34,469 nt of DNA from Candidatus Acidiferrales bacterium (GTDB lineage Bacteria > Acidobacteriota > Terriglobia > Acidiferrales > UBA7541), in contig JASHRL010000239.1 of the NCBI GenBank assembly GCA_030037355.1, positions 1-34,469 on the forward strand, read 5' to 3'. Shown here piece after piece: positions 9,139 to 17,064 of this stretch. The notes under the pieces are model-generated. The model did not search any database and was not told the origin of the DNA. It was given only the letters and a program-made list of their open reading frames with translations. A program made the position numbers and the translations under genes. The stretch's first letter is position 1; each line of letters starts with the position of its first letter.

Positions 9139-9309
9139 CTACTCAATATCCTCCAAAGCAAATTCCATCGCTTTGCCGCCGGCGATGCAACAGAAAAATT
9201 CCCAACCTCGCCGGAAGCTCAGCGAACGAGAACGCGAAATCAAACTGACGCTGGAATCAAGATCGCCAGCGTCTGCGATGCGATCTTCTTCCGTCCGAAA
9301 GGGCGGCAT
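9139..9309 (-). CDS. Small ORF (56 residues) between aminotransferase and yraN, function unknown
   Basis: ATG at 9307-9309, stop TAG at 9139-9141. It begins 16 bases after the aminotransferase stop and ends 2 bases before the yraN start, so it fills the gap exactly. The N-terminal half is polar and acidic; the C-terminal half holds WEFFCCIAGGKAMEF (36-50) with a Cys-Cys pair and ends in acidic residues. No strong ribosome site precedes the ATG, so it may rely on readthrough coupling. I do not recognise the family. It could be chance, but the tight fit and the yraN ribosome site lying within it favour a real gene. Confidence 0.45.
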   Translation of the reverse strand: MPPFRTEEDRIADAGDLDSSVSLISRSRSLSFRRGWEFFCCIAGGKAMEFALEDIE

Positions 9310-9324
9310 CGCCGAACGCGAAGC

Positions 9325-10671
9325 CTACGCTTTCTTTTGCACTTCTGTGATGCACTCGCCAAGAATCCGAAGAGCGTGTTCCGCCTGTTCTTCGTCAATC
9401 AGAAGCGGCGGAGCGATTCGGATTGTATTGTCTCCGGCTCCCAGGATCAGTAGCCCTTTATAAAAGGCGAGATCGACGATTTTGTTCCGCAGATCCGGCG
9501 CTCTTTCCTTCGTCTTTTGATCGCGCACGATTTCAACGCCGATCATCAAACCGGGACCGCGGACATCTCCGACGATCTTGTATCTCTCCCGCCAATCCGC
9601 CATCTTCGCCGTGATGAACTTGCCCATGCGCTGCGCGTTCACCATGTATTGCTTCTCGATGAGGTCAATCGTGGCGAGTGAAGCCGCAACGCAGATCGGA
9701 TTGCCTCCAAATGTGGAGGCGTGCGCTCCCGGCGGCCAGTTCATGATACTCGCACGCGCGATGGTGGCACACAGCGGCATGCCGGAAGCAATTCCTTTCG
9801 CCACGCAAACAATATCCGGCTCGATTTGCGCATGTTCTGAGGCCCACCACTTCCCCGTGCGCCCCATCCCGCACTGTACCTCGTCCGCGACAAGCAAAAT
9901 TCCATGCTTGCGGCAGATGCGCTGCAACTCCTGCAAGAATCGCGCCGGAGCGGGAACGTATCCGCCTTCACCTTGAATGGGCTCGATGAAAATCGCGGCG
10001 ACATCGGCAGGGTCAGCGAGACGATGAAAAATTTGATTCTCAAGAAACTCCAGACATTCCGATGTGGCTACATCGGCGCTTTCTCCCGGCGCGCGATAGG
10101 CATCGGGAAACGGCATGTGCATCACGCCGCTGATGAGCGACCCAAATCCTTTGCGTTGGATGGATTTGCTCGACGTGAGCGAGAGCGAACCCATCGTTCG
10201 TCCATGGAAAGAGCCGTAAAAGGCGATGAATTTCTCGCGCTTCGTGTGATACCGCGCAAGCTTCATTGCTGCTTCGAGCGCTTCGGTGCCTGAGTTGCCG
10301 AAATAAACGCGCTTTGAGTCTTTCCCCGGAGCAATCCTTGCCAGTTTTTCCGCCAGTGTCACCATGTTCTCGTAATAAAAATCTGTCCCCGACATGTGGA
10401 TCAATTCGGCGGCTTGCTTCTGAATCGCAGCGACCACTTCCGGATGGCAATGACCCGTTGCGACGACAGCAATGCCAGCCGCGAAATCGAGGAAGCGATT
10501 GCCGTCAACGTCCTCAACCACCGCTCCGCGCCCCGTCTTGGCAACGAGCGGGTAGCTTCGCGTATACGATGGGGAAACGAATTTCGCATCGAGACTGACG
10601 AGCTTCTTTGCCTTAGGACCCGGCAAAGAAGTAACAAGGCAAGGCAGCTTCCAATTCTCAGCTTTCTTCAT
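9325..10671 (-). CDS. Class III PLP-dependent aminotransferase (GabT/acetylornithine type)
   Basis: A 448-residue PLP enzyme that moves an omega-amino group, probably from 4-aminobutyrate, acetylornithine or a related amine, to 2-oxoglutarate. Visible motifs: NSGTEA (126-131) for phosphate binding, SFHGRTMG (154-161), the PLP-contacting Asp263 (VADEVQCGMGRTG), the PLP Lys292 (CVAKGIASG) and STFGGNP (319-325). The length and N-terminal extension resemble the acetylornithine aminotransferase-family group often annotated as GabT. Substrate cannot be settled from sequence. The ATG has GGGAGG 5 bases upstream. It follows cysS after 144 bases on the same strand and no biosynthetic partners are near. 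Confidence 0.9.
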   Translation of the reverse strand: MKKAENWKLPCLVTSLPGPKAKKLVSLDAKFVSPSYTRSYPLVAKTGRGAVVEDVDGNRFLDFAAGIAVVATGHCHPEVVAAIQKQAAELIHMSGTDFYYENMVTLAEKLARIAPGKDSKRVYFGNSGTEALEAAMKLARYHTKREKFIAFYGSFHGRTMGSLSLTSSKSIQRKGFGSLISGVMHMPFPDAYRAPGESADVATSECLEFLENQIFHRLADPADVAAIFIEPIQGEGGYVPAPARFLQELQRICRKHGILLVADEVQCGMGRTGKWWASEHAQIEPDIVCVAKGIASGMPLCATIARASIMNWPPGAHASTFGGNPICVAASLATIDLIEKQYMVNAQRMGKFITAKMADWRERYKIVGDVRGPGLMIGVEIVRDQKTKERAPDLRNKIVDLAFYKGLLILGAGDNTIRIAPPLLIDEEQAEHALRILGECITEVQKKA

Positions 10672-10815
10672 ATCTTCCTCCCGATTGGATTTTTTCGCGC
10701 GGCCACGGGTCGCTGCGCCGATGCGTGAGGAAGGGTTGTTAGTCCACGCCGAAAAGATTGGGCCTTTGGCGAGATGGCAAACTGTGCCAGGAGGACGGGT
10801 TTTGAAATCGCAAGT

Positions 10816-12255
10816 TCACTTCTTTTTCCAACGAATCCCGCCATCGCGGGTGTCTTCCAAAAGAATACCACGATCCGCAAGTTCCTGGCGGATTTCGTCC
10901 GCGCGCTTGAAATTCCGCTGCTTCCGCGCCTGTTGACGCTCTGCAACGAGCGCTTCGATTTGCTCTGCCGTCAGTTCCTCGCTGGCCGATGCAAAACCCA
11001 ACGCACGAAGCTTGCTTGCATCGTTGTCTTCGAGCACCGCAAAAATCTCATCGAATTTATTCATCGCGTCCAAGACGGGGACAGCATCCTGCTGACGGAA
11101 TTCGCCGCGGTCCATGGCCGTGTTCACGTCGCGAACAAGATCGAAAATAGCAGCCAGCGCAACTGCGGTGTTTAGATCGTCCTCGAGACCTGCCTCGAAA
11201 CCCGCAATGGCTTCCTTAGCGCGTTTCTGCATTGCCGCATTATTACCCGCCGGAAATTTACCTTCGCGGAGTCGTGCGACGAAGTTGCGCAACCGCTCCA
11301 CCGAACTCGCCGCTTGCTGAATGCTGTCCGCCGTGAAATTAAGCTGGCGGCGATACGGCACCGACGCAAGCAAGTACCGCACCGTGGACGGCTTATGACC
11401 TTTTTTCAGCAGGTCGCGCAGCGTATAGAAATTTCCGAGCGACTTGGACATCTTCTCGCCGTCGATAATCAAGTGCTCGGCGTGCAGCCAATAGCGGACG
11501 AACGGATGACCTGTGGCGGCTTCGCTTTGGGCGATTTCGTTTTCGTGGTGAGGAAACGCGAGGTCAATGCCGCCCGTGTGAATGTCCAGCGTATCGCCGA
11601 GAAATTTCATGGCCATCGCGGAGCATTCGATGTGCCAGCCAGGGCGTCCCGGGCCAATTCGTGTTTCCCAGAAATGCTCGCCGGGCTTCGGCGATTTCCA
11701 GAGCGCGAAATCTCGCGCGTCCGCTTTTTCATAACGGTCAACTTCTACTCGCGCGCCAGCTTGAATCCCGCTCAAATCAATCTTCGAGAGCTTGCCGTAG
11801 TCGGGAAATTTCGCGATGCGATAGTAGATCGAGCCATCGCTTCGGTACGTCATGCCTTTGGCTTCGAGCCTCTCGATCAGCGCGACCATGTCCTCGATGC
11901 AATCCGTCGCGCGAATCAGATGTTCCGGCGTTTCGCAGCTCAGAGCGTTCATATCGTCCTTGAACGCCTGAATGTACTGCGCCGTGTAATCGAAGATGCT
12001 GATTCCCTTCTCCGCGGCGTTTTGAATGATGCGGTCGTCAACGTCGGTAAGATTCATGACGTGCTTCATGCGCAAGCCGCGCGATTTCAGAAAGCGGCGC
12101 AAGATATCCTGAAAAACAAAAGTGCGGTAATTTCCGATGTGCGCATAGTCATAAACTGTCGGGCCGCAGGTGTACATGCGCACTTCGCCGGCATGGAGCG
12201 GAACGAAACGCTCTGTGCTACTCGTCAGCGTGTTGTGGAGCAGAATTTCGCCCAT
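10816..12255 (-). CDS. cysS: Cysteinyl-tRNA synthetase
   Basis: Class I aminoacyl-tRNA synthetase that charges tRNA-Cys. The 479-residue protein shows HIGN (39-42), KMSKS (268-272) and the zinc ligands Cys30, Cys211, His236 and Glu240, matching the E. coli ligands with an offset of two. The C-terminal part is the helical DALR-type and anticodon-binding region ending in RWKKK. The ATG is preceded by GGAG at about 11 bases. The leader of about 85 bases is too short for a T-box, and none is visible. The cognate tRNA-Cys gene lies in the same window. Confidence 0.97.
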   Translation of the reverse strand: MGEILLHNTLTSSTERFVPLHAGEVRMYTCGPTVYDYAHIGNYRTFVFQDILRRFLKSRGLRMKHVMNLTDVDDRIIQNAAEKGISIFDYTAQYIQAFKDDMNALSCETPEHLIRATDCIEDMVALIERLEAKGMTYRSDGSIYYRIAKFPDYGKLSKIDLSGIQAGARVEVDRYEKADARDFALWKSPKPGEHFWETRIGPGRPGWHIECSAMAMKFLGDTLDIHTGGIDLAFPHHENEIAQSEAATGHPFVRYWLHAEHLIIDGEKMSKSLGNFYTLRDLLKKGHKPSTVRYLLASVPYRRQLNFTADSIQQAASSVERLRNFVARLREGKFPAGNNAAMQKRAKEAIAGFEAGLEDDLNTAVALAAIFDLVRDVNTAMDRGEFRQQDAVPVLDAMNKFDEIFAVLEDNDASKLRALGFASASEELTAEQIEALVAERQQARKQRNFKRADEIRQELADRGILLEDTRDGGIRWKKK

Positions 12256-12346
12256 TCCAGCGCTATCTCCATTTCAAAAATTGATTGAAAGCTGGCGATC
12301 TCACAGTCGCGCAATCCGCACGCGAAGCAAGCAAATAGAAACTGTC

Positions 12347-12375
12347 ATTCTAGCCGAGGCTTCCTGAGGTAGCAA
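12347..12375 (-). promoter_or_regulatory. Promoter of cysS
   Basis: TTGCTA (12370-12375), 17-base spacer, TAGAAT (12347-12352) on the minus strand, in the gap between the M28 gene and cysS. It predicts a start near 12340 and a leader of about 85 bases, so cysS need not depend on the upstream gene. Read by eye. Confidence 0.55.
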
Positions 12376-12405
12376 ACAGAGGTGAACAGGCACGATAGCG
12401 CAGGA

Positions 12406-14709
12406 CTATTGTGGCTTCAATGTGATGCGACGCGTGACCGTCACCGCATCGCCGCTGTTATTTGCCACTGCCGTATCTGGCCGCGCGTTCCCCAGGAACG
12501 CACCCTGCGGCGGGAGACCATAACTCTCGTCAAGGAGCAGCGCCTCGACGGGTGCGGCGCTCGGCAACGTGAACTTCATCTCCAGACCATCGGCAGGAAC
12601 ATCCACATCGCCATACAGATGCCAGCCATGCGTATAGCGCAGCATCCGGCTATCGAACGGCGGAATGGAATGTCCTGAAGCAGAAACCGAATCGACATCC
12701 ACATTTGGAGGAAAGCCCAAAATAATTCGCGGCGCGCCGCGCGGCGATTTCAAGAGCACGTCGTATTGGTATTTGCCCTGCGAAGGTGTGACGCTTTGGA
12801 TGGTCAGCTCTGGCGCTGCGAGGCCGAGCGTCGGCGCAACGGCAGCAAATGGCGTGCTGGCATCCCACGGGTAAATTGCCGCTTGCGCACGCACAAACGA
12901 AGCCGCGTGCATCAAAGCCGGCGGCAAACGGCCGGAACTCGGATACGCCAGCCACTGCGATTGATCCGTGTCTGCGTCAAGATGATATTGCAGATTGAGT
13001 CCCTCAGGGGAGGTTGCCGAAAAAGGCGGCACGAGCGACGCGGCGACGGCTCCGATCACAGCCACCAAAACCGCCAGCGACGGAAATTTCCATCGATTTC
13101 CCGAAGAAACCGCACCGGCGAACGGCGCCAGCGGCGCGGCGATCATAGCGACGGATACGGCAATCCCAGCCAAGAACACATTGCCAAGCGCGGCGTACAA
13201 GAACCACAGCATTCCAAAGCCGGCAATCGCCGCAACGACGGCTGGAATGACGGTTCCAACCGCAATCAGCCCTTGCCCGCCGCGCCCCGCGAACAAAATC
13301 GCCAGCCCAAAAATTCCAGCGGCGACAGAAGGCACAACAAAAAAATAACTCAAGCCCGGAGCCAAAATGCCAAGCACAAGAGCAACGACAACCCACCAAA
13401 CCCAAATGCCGGTCCAGAGTCCCCAGAATCCCGCGAGGCGCGCAAACACGACTCCCACCGCAGCCGCAACGGCGAATCCCAACGCCCAAAATGCGATGAG
13501 AAGTGGCGCAGGATGCGCGACCCAGTTCGTGGGAATCCCACCACCTTTGCCAACGAGCCATTGCAAAACGACGCCGGCAACCATACTGGCGATCAAGATC
13601 GACGGCCAGGCGAAAAGCCCAATCACATAAGCTTTCATCCGCATTTGGCCGCGCCGCACCAGCACCGCGGCTTCGATAAGCAGGAGTACGAGCGCCAAAA
13701 CCGCCAGACCAGCAGTCTCGTGCGCTGGCCACCAAATTGTTTTCCACCCGAACAAACCAGCATAGACGGCGTCGGAAGGCGGGCCGAAGTTCAAATCCGA
13801 ATTCGCCAGAGCGCGAACAGCATCGAGTCCGCTTTCGCCTTCCTCCTGAATGCTTGCGGCACTGGCGTTAGCAAAATTGTCGAGCGGCGTGTGATAGTGC
13901 GCGACGTCGTTGATGAACGCGAAATTGAAGCCCTGATAGCCCGCATGCTTGAAAATCGTGAAGTCCGTATCGTTCGGCAGAGTCTTGTAGACCGTATACG
14001 AGAGCGACGTGCCGTCCGCATGATGGATCGACTTCGCAAACAGGCGAATGAGCCACTGATTGGCGCTTCCCGTCTCGAACATCGCCGTGGGCCCGGAAGT
14101 CCCGCGATTGTCCATGTTGACATCAGCGCGAACATCCTTCGCCCATGGATCGTCCTGAACAAAAGCAACCGCGCCGAACAGGCCGGCTTCTTCGCCTTCG
14201 TCGAGAAGAAAAATCACGGGATGGTGAAGCGGCGGAGACGCTTTCAGAGCACGCGCAATTTCGAGCACAGAAACCGTCCCGGCGCCGTCGTCTGACGCCC
14301 CGGGTCCCGCAGGCACCGAGTCGTAATGCGCCGAGACGAGAACAGCGCCGCTCGCTCCTTCGCCATCGAGACGCGCCACCACATTCTTAACTTCAGCGCA
14401 TTGGCCAAACTCGCCGCAAACGAAGCTGTCCTGAACGCGCGGCTGATAACCCAACTCTCTTAATTGCGCGACAATGCCATCACGCACGGCCGCGTCCGCA
14501 GCGCTGCCAACGGGGTGCGGCGCGCCATTGCCGACCAGCTGCTGCAAGACGCTCTTCGCGCGCACGGCGGAGAATTGGCTCGTCGGAGCATCGGCAGGCT
14601 TTGGCGGAGGAGGCTGCGCGCGAAATGCCGCCAGACAGATCACCGCGGCATATAGCAACAGAACGATCACAAACACGCCGCCGCGCGGGGTTGGCTCCGT
14701 GAGGTTCAC
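12406..14709 (-). CDS. M28 family zinc metallopeptidase with large C-terminal membrane domain
   Basis: Aminopeptidase-like M28 enzyme fused to a multi-span membrane domain, an architecture like the eukaryotic ER protein Fxna/ERMP1 and its bacterial relatives. I choose GTG at 14707-14709: GGAG lies 5 bases upstream, and a strong promoter lies inside the longer open frame (to 14760), so that frame's start would not be transcribed. Numbering from the GTG: one membrane segment (about 12-30), then the M28 domain with zinc ligands His128 (SAHYDS), Asp140 (GASDDGAG), catalytic and ligand Glu173-174 (DEGEEAG), Asp200 (VNMDNRG) and the later His in AHYHTPLDN. About eight membrane spans follow, then a soluble beta-rich tail. 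The active site probably faces the periplasm. Substrate unknown. Confidence 0.9.
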   Translation of the reverse strand: MNLTEPTPRGGVFVIVLLLYAAVICLAAFRAQPPPPKPADAPTSQFSAVRAKSVLQQLVGNGAPHPVGSAADAAVRDGIVAQLRELGYQPRVQDSFVCGEFGQCAEVKNVVARLDGEGASGAVLVSAHYDSVPAGPGASDDGAGTVSVLEIARALKASPPLHHPVIFLLDEGEEAGLFGAVAFVQDDPWAKDVRADVNMDNRGTSGPTAMFETGSANQWLIRLFAKSIHHADGTSLSYTVYKTLPNDTDFTIFKHAGYQGFNFAFINDVAHYHTPLDNFANASAASIQEEGESGLDAVRALANSDLNFGPPSDAVYAGLFGWKTIWWPAHETAGLAVLALVLLLIEAAVLVRRGQMRMKAYVIGLFAWPSILIASMVAGVVLQWLVGKGGGIPTNWVAHPAPLLIAFWALGFAVAAAVGVVFARLAGFWGLWTGIWVWWVVVALVLGILAPGLSYFFVVPSVAAGIFGLAILFAGRGGQGLIAVGTVIPAVVAAIAGFGMLWFLYAALGNVFLAGIAVSVAMIAAPLAPFAGAVSSGNRWKFPSLAVLVAVIGAVAASLVPPFSATSPEGLNLQYHLDADTDQSQWLAYPSSGRLPPALMHAASFVRAQAAIYPWDASTPFAAVAPTLGLAAPELTIQSVTPSQGKYQYDVLLKSPRGAPRIILGFPPNVDVDSVSASGHSIPPFDSRMLRYTHGWHLYGDVDVPADGLEMKFTLPSAAPVEALLLDESYGLPPQGAFLGNARPDTAVANNSGDAVTVTRRITLKPQ

Positions 14710-14744
14710 AGGCTCTCCGTATCGATACCGATGATGTGCGCGAC

Positions 14745-14773
14745 ATCCTATGGCCAGCACATGGCTAAGTCAA
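14745..14773 (-). promoter_or_regulatory. Promoter of the M28 peptidase gene
   Basis: TTGACT (14768-14773), 17-base spacer, TAGGAT (14745-14750) on the minus strand. The start is predicted near 14738, giving a leader of about 29 bases that contains the GGAG of the GTG start. Its -35 box is part of an inverted repeat shared with the divergent S9 promoter. Confidence 0.65.
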
Positions 14774-14810
14774 CGACCACAATCGACCGAAACAAAATTT
14801 GCTCGTTGAC
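14769..14810. repeat. 8-base inverted repeat covering both divergent -35 boxes
   Basis: GTCAACGA (14769-14776) and TCGTTGAC (14803-14810) are perfect inverted copies separated by 26 bases. Each arm contains the TTGAC of one -35 element. The symmetry could be an operator or simply two similar promoters with the same TCG upstream. Confidence 0.6.
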
Positions 14811-14834
14811 GAATTGCCGCGCCGCCCCTACATT
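14806..14834 (+). promoter_or_regulatory. Promoter of the S9 peptidase gene
   Basis: TTGACG (14806-14811), 17-base spacer, TACATT (14829-14834) on the plus strand. The start is predicted near 14841, leaving a short leader of about 17 bases that contains GAGGAG. Confidence 0.65.
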
Positions 14835-14857
14835 GTCGATTCACTGAGGAGCCAGCC

Positions 14858-16813
14858 ATGAAAATCCGTTCTCTTGCCGTTGCAGTCGCGATTCTAGTTT
14901 TCGCGAGCCTCCCCGTTCTCGGTCAGGAGAGTAGCAGCAACAATGCCTCGTCGAACCAGCTCCTAACGCCGCAGCAGGCTCTGAATATGCGGCGCATTTC
15001 GGACTTACGGTTTTCCCCTGACGGCATGCGCCTGGCATTCACAATCGCCGAACCCCCGAAAGACACCGAAAATCCGCGTCATATCTGGATCCTCGATACG
15101 GCAACTCGGCAGGCGCGCCAGTACACATTCTCGGACAAGTCCGATGATTCTCCGCGATGGTCGCCCGACGGCAAGCTCCTAGCTTTCCTGTCCAACCGCG
15201 AAGAGAACCGGCAAATCTATCTGATGCCTTCAAACGGCGGCGATGCATACCCAATTACGGACGGCAAGCGCAGCATCAGCTCCTTCGAATGGTCGGCGGA
15301 CGGCAAGCAAATCGCCTTCCTCGCACCTGATGAGCAAACAGCTGCCGAAGAGAAAAAAGAAAAAGACAAAGATGATGCCATCGTGGTCGATCATCAAGAC
15401 AAGAACAATCGCCTCTGGATTCTGAATGTCGCAACAAAGGAAGCTCGCGCCATCACCGCTGCCAACTGGGAAGTTCGACAGTTGGAGTGGACGCCTCAAG
15501 GTGAAAGCATCGTCGTCTCCGCGACAGACCATCCTGAATCCGACGACGATACGAACCGCATCTTCTCCGTCGACGTTTCGACGGGAAGAATGTCTGCGCT
15601 GTTCGCTCCTGTAGGGCCGTTCGGAAACATTCGCGTTTCGCCAGACGGCAAACAATTCCTATATGCAGGCGCGCGCGTCGATGGTCCGGAGCCACATGAC
15701 ATCTATGTGCGCGCGATTAGCTCTGCGGCTTCCGAGGCGAGCCGCAACCTCACAGCAACGGGACTAGACCGTCCTTCACTCGAGTTTCAATGGCGGCCCG
15801 ACGGCAGTGTCATGGCAGTTGCGCAGACAGGATTCAGGACGACGCTTTATTCCATCGCGATGGATGGCTCAGCGAAACCCGTCGACAATGCCGAGCCGAA
15901 TCCCCACGGCTTCGCGATTTCATCTTCCGGAGAGCTTGCGTTTGTCGGCCAATCCGCCACGGAGCCGCCAGAAATCTATCTTTCCGCAAATGGCGGTGCG
16001 CCGGAGCGCGTCACGCATCTGAATGCAAGCTGGGATTCCATCACACTCTCAAAGCCGGAGTTTTTCCATTACAAGAGCTTTGATGGCCTCTCCATCGAAG
16101 GCGAATTGCTGCGTCCGCTCAATTCCACCGGAAATTCGCCGAAGCCGACGGTGATTCTGGTTCACGGCGGGCCAACCGGCGCATGGTCGGACAGCATCGA
16201 CTCATGGGGACAGTTGCTGGCGGCTCGCGGATTCGCCGTCGCTTATTTCAATATTCGCGGTTCGACAGGCTACGGCGAGAAATTCGTCGAGATGAATCGC
16301 GCCGACTGGGGCGGCGCCGATTTCAAGGATGTGATGGTCGGCGTCGACTACCTCGTCGCGCAAGGTGTCGCCGATCCCAATCGCCTCGGCATCGGCGGAT
16401 GGTCCTATGGCGGATATATGGCGGAATGGGCCATTACCCAAACCAATCGCTTCAAGGCTTCTGTTTCCGGCGCGGGTATGGTGGACCTCATTGCCGAATT
16501 CGAAACCGAAAATGGCCCTTCGTACGACAAATGGTTCTGGGGCCTTCCCTACGATCAACAGGAAGTGATGCTGAAGCACTCGCCTTATCTATATTTGAAA
16601 AACGCGCACACGCCAATTCTGATTCTTCAAGGCATCAACGACACGACCGATCCCCTCGGCCAGAGCACGGGCCTTTATCGCGGGCTGAAATTCTACGGCG
16701 CACCCGCGGAACTGGTGGAATACCCGCGTGAAAATCACGGATTCCACGAAGAAAAACACGAACTCGACAGGCTCAACCGGATTATCGCGTGGTACGAGGA
16801 GTATCTGAAATAG
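14858..16813 (+). CDS. Exported S9 family peptidase (prolyl oligopeptidase/acylaminoacyl-peptidase type)
   Basis: Serine peptidase of 651 residues. A signal peptide (1-22, ending PVLGQ) is followed by a beta-propeller of WD40/TolB-like repeats (about 45-395, with repeated SPDG motifs) and an alpha/beta-hydrolase domain (about 405-651). The oxyanion motif HGGP is at 436-439. The catalytic triad is Ser516 (GGWSYGG), Asp595 (QGINDTTDP) and His627 (ENHGF). An acidic and lysine-rich loop (164-183) interrupts the propeller, as is often seen in this family. Such enzymes cleave oligopeptides that fit through the propeller. The ATG has GAGGAG 6 bases upstream. It is divergent from another peptidase gene and is followed by smc. 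Confidence 0.93.
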   Translation: MKIRSLAVAVAILVFASLPVLGQESSSNNASSNQLLTPQQALNMRRISDLRFSPDGMRLAFTIAEPPKDTENPRHIWILDTATRQARQYTFSDKSDDSPRWSPDGKLLAFLSNREENRQIYLMPSNGGDAYPITDGKRSISSFEWSADGKQIAFLAPDEQTAAEEKKEKDKDDAIVVDHQDKNNRLWILNVATKEARAITAANWEVRQLEWTPQGESIVVSATDHPESDDDTNRIFSVDVSTGRMSALFAPVGPFGNIRVSPDGKQFLYAGARVDGPEPHDIYVRAISSAASEASRNLTATGLDRPSLEFQWRPDGSVMAVAQTGFRTTLYSIAMDGSAKPVDNAEPNPHGFAISSSGELAFVGQSATEPPEIYLSANGGAPERVTHLNASWDSITLSKPEFFHYKSFDGLSIEGELLRPLNSTGNSPKPTVILVHGGPTGAWSDSIDSWGQLLAARGFAVAYFNIRGSTGYGEKFVEMNRADWGGADFKDVMVGVDYLVAQGVADPNRLGIGGWSYGGYMAEWAITQTNRFKASVSGAGMVDLIAEFETENGPSYDKWFWGLPYDQQEVMLKHSPYLYLKNAHTPILILQGINDTTDPLGQSTGLYRGLKFYGAPAELVEYPRENHGFHEEKHELDRLNRIIAWYEEYLK

Positions 16814-16881
16814 ACCACGAGATTTCGCACTCTAGGGCTCCCTCCCCGCGTTCTCTGCGGGCACATTCTTCGGCCAAAGGC

Positions 16882-16910
16882 TTTACACGCCTCCGGCCCC
16901 GTGCTATCGT
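16882..16910 (+). promoter_or_regulatory. Probable promoter of smc
   Basis: TTTACA (16882-16887), 17-base spacer, TATCGT (16905-16910) on the plus strand within the 251-base S9-smc gap. A TATGAT near 17029 is another possible -10 but lacks a good -35. A small hairpin CCCGC/GCGGG (16845-16861) just after the S9 stop may weakly end upstream transcription, though it has no clear T-run. Confidence 0.4.
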
Positions 16911-17064
16911 CATCCGCATCACCGCCGATCCGAAGCGCCAGGCGGCTGGGCCTGCTCCATGCGACCCGCCACGATTTTTGTCCCCATAGTTCAGTTTCTG
17001 GAAGCCGAATTGCGGCCAAATCCGCGTATGATGCGGAAGAGCCAGGCAAAATCCGAGGAGCGGC

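Noticed and set aside
12256-12340. T-box riboswitch in the cysS leader
   Set aside because: The leader is about 85 bases, has no T-box sequence and no terminator-antiterminator pair.
12766-14295. 509-codon plus-strand open frame opposite the M28 gene
   Set aside because: It is antisense to a gene with a full zinc-ligand set and membrane spans; its translation is Arg/Gln/Asn-rich without any fold and arises from GC-rich codon bias.
14710-14760. Longer N-terminus of the M28 protein (GTG at 14760)
   Set aside because: The -10 box at 14745-14750 lies inside it, so the predicted mRNA starts after that GTG; there is no ribosome site there either.
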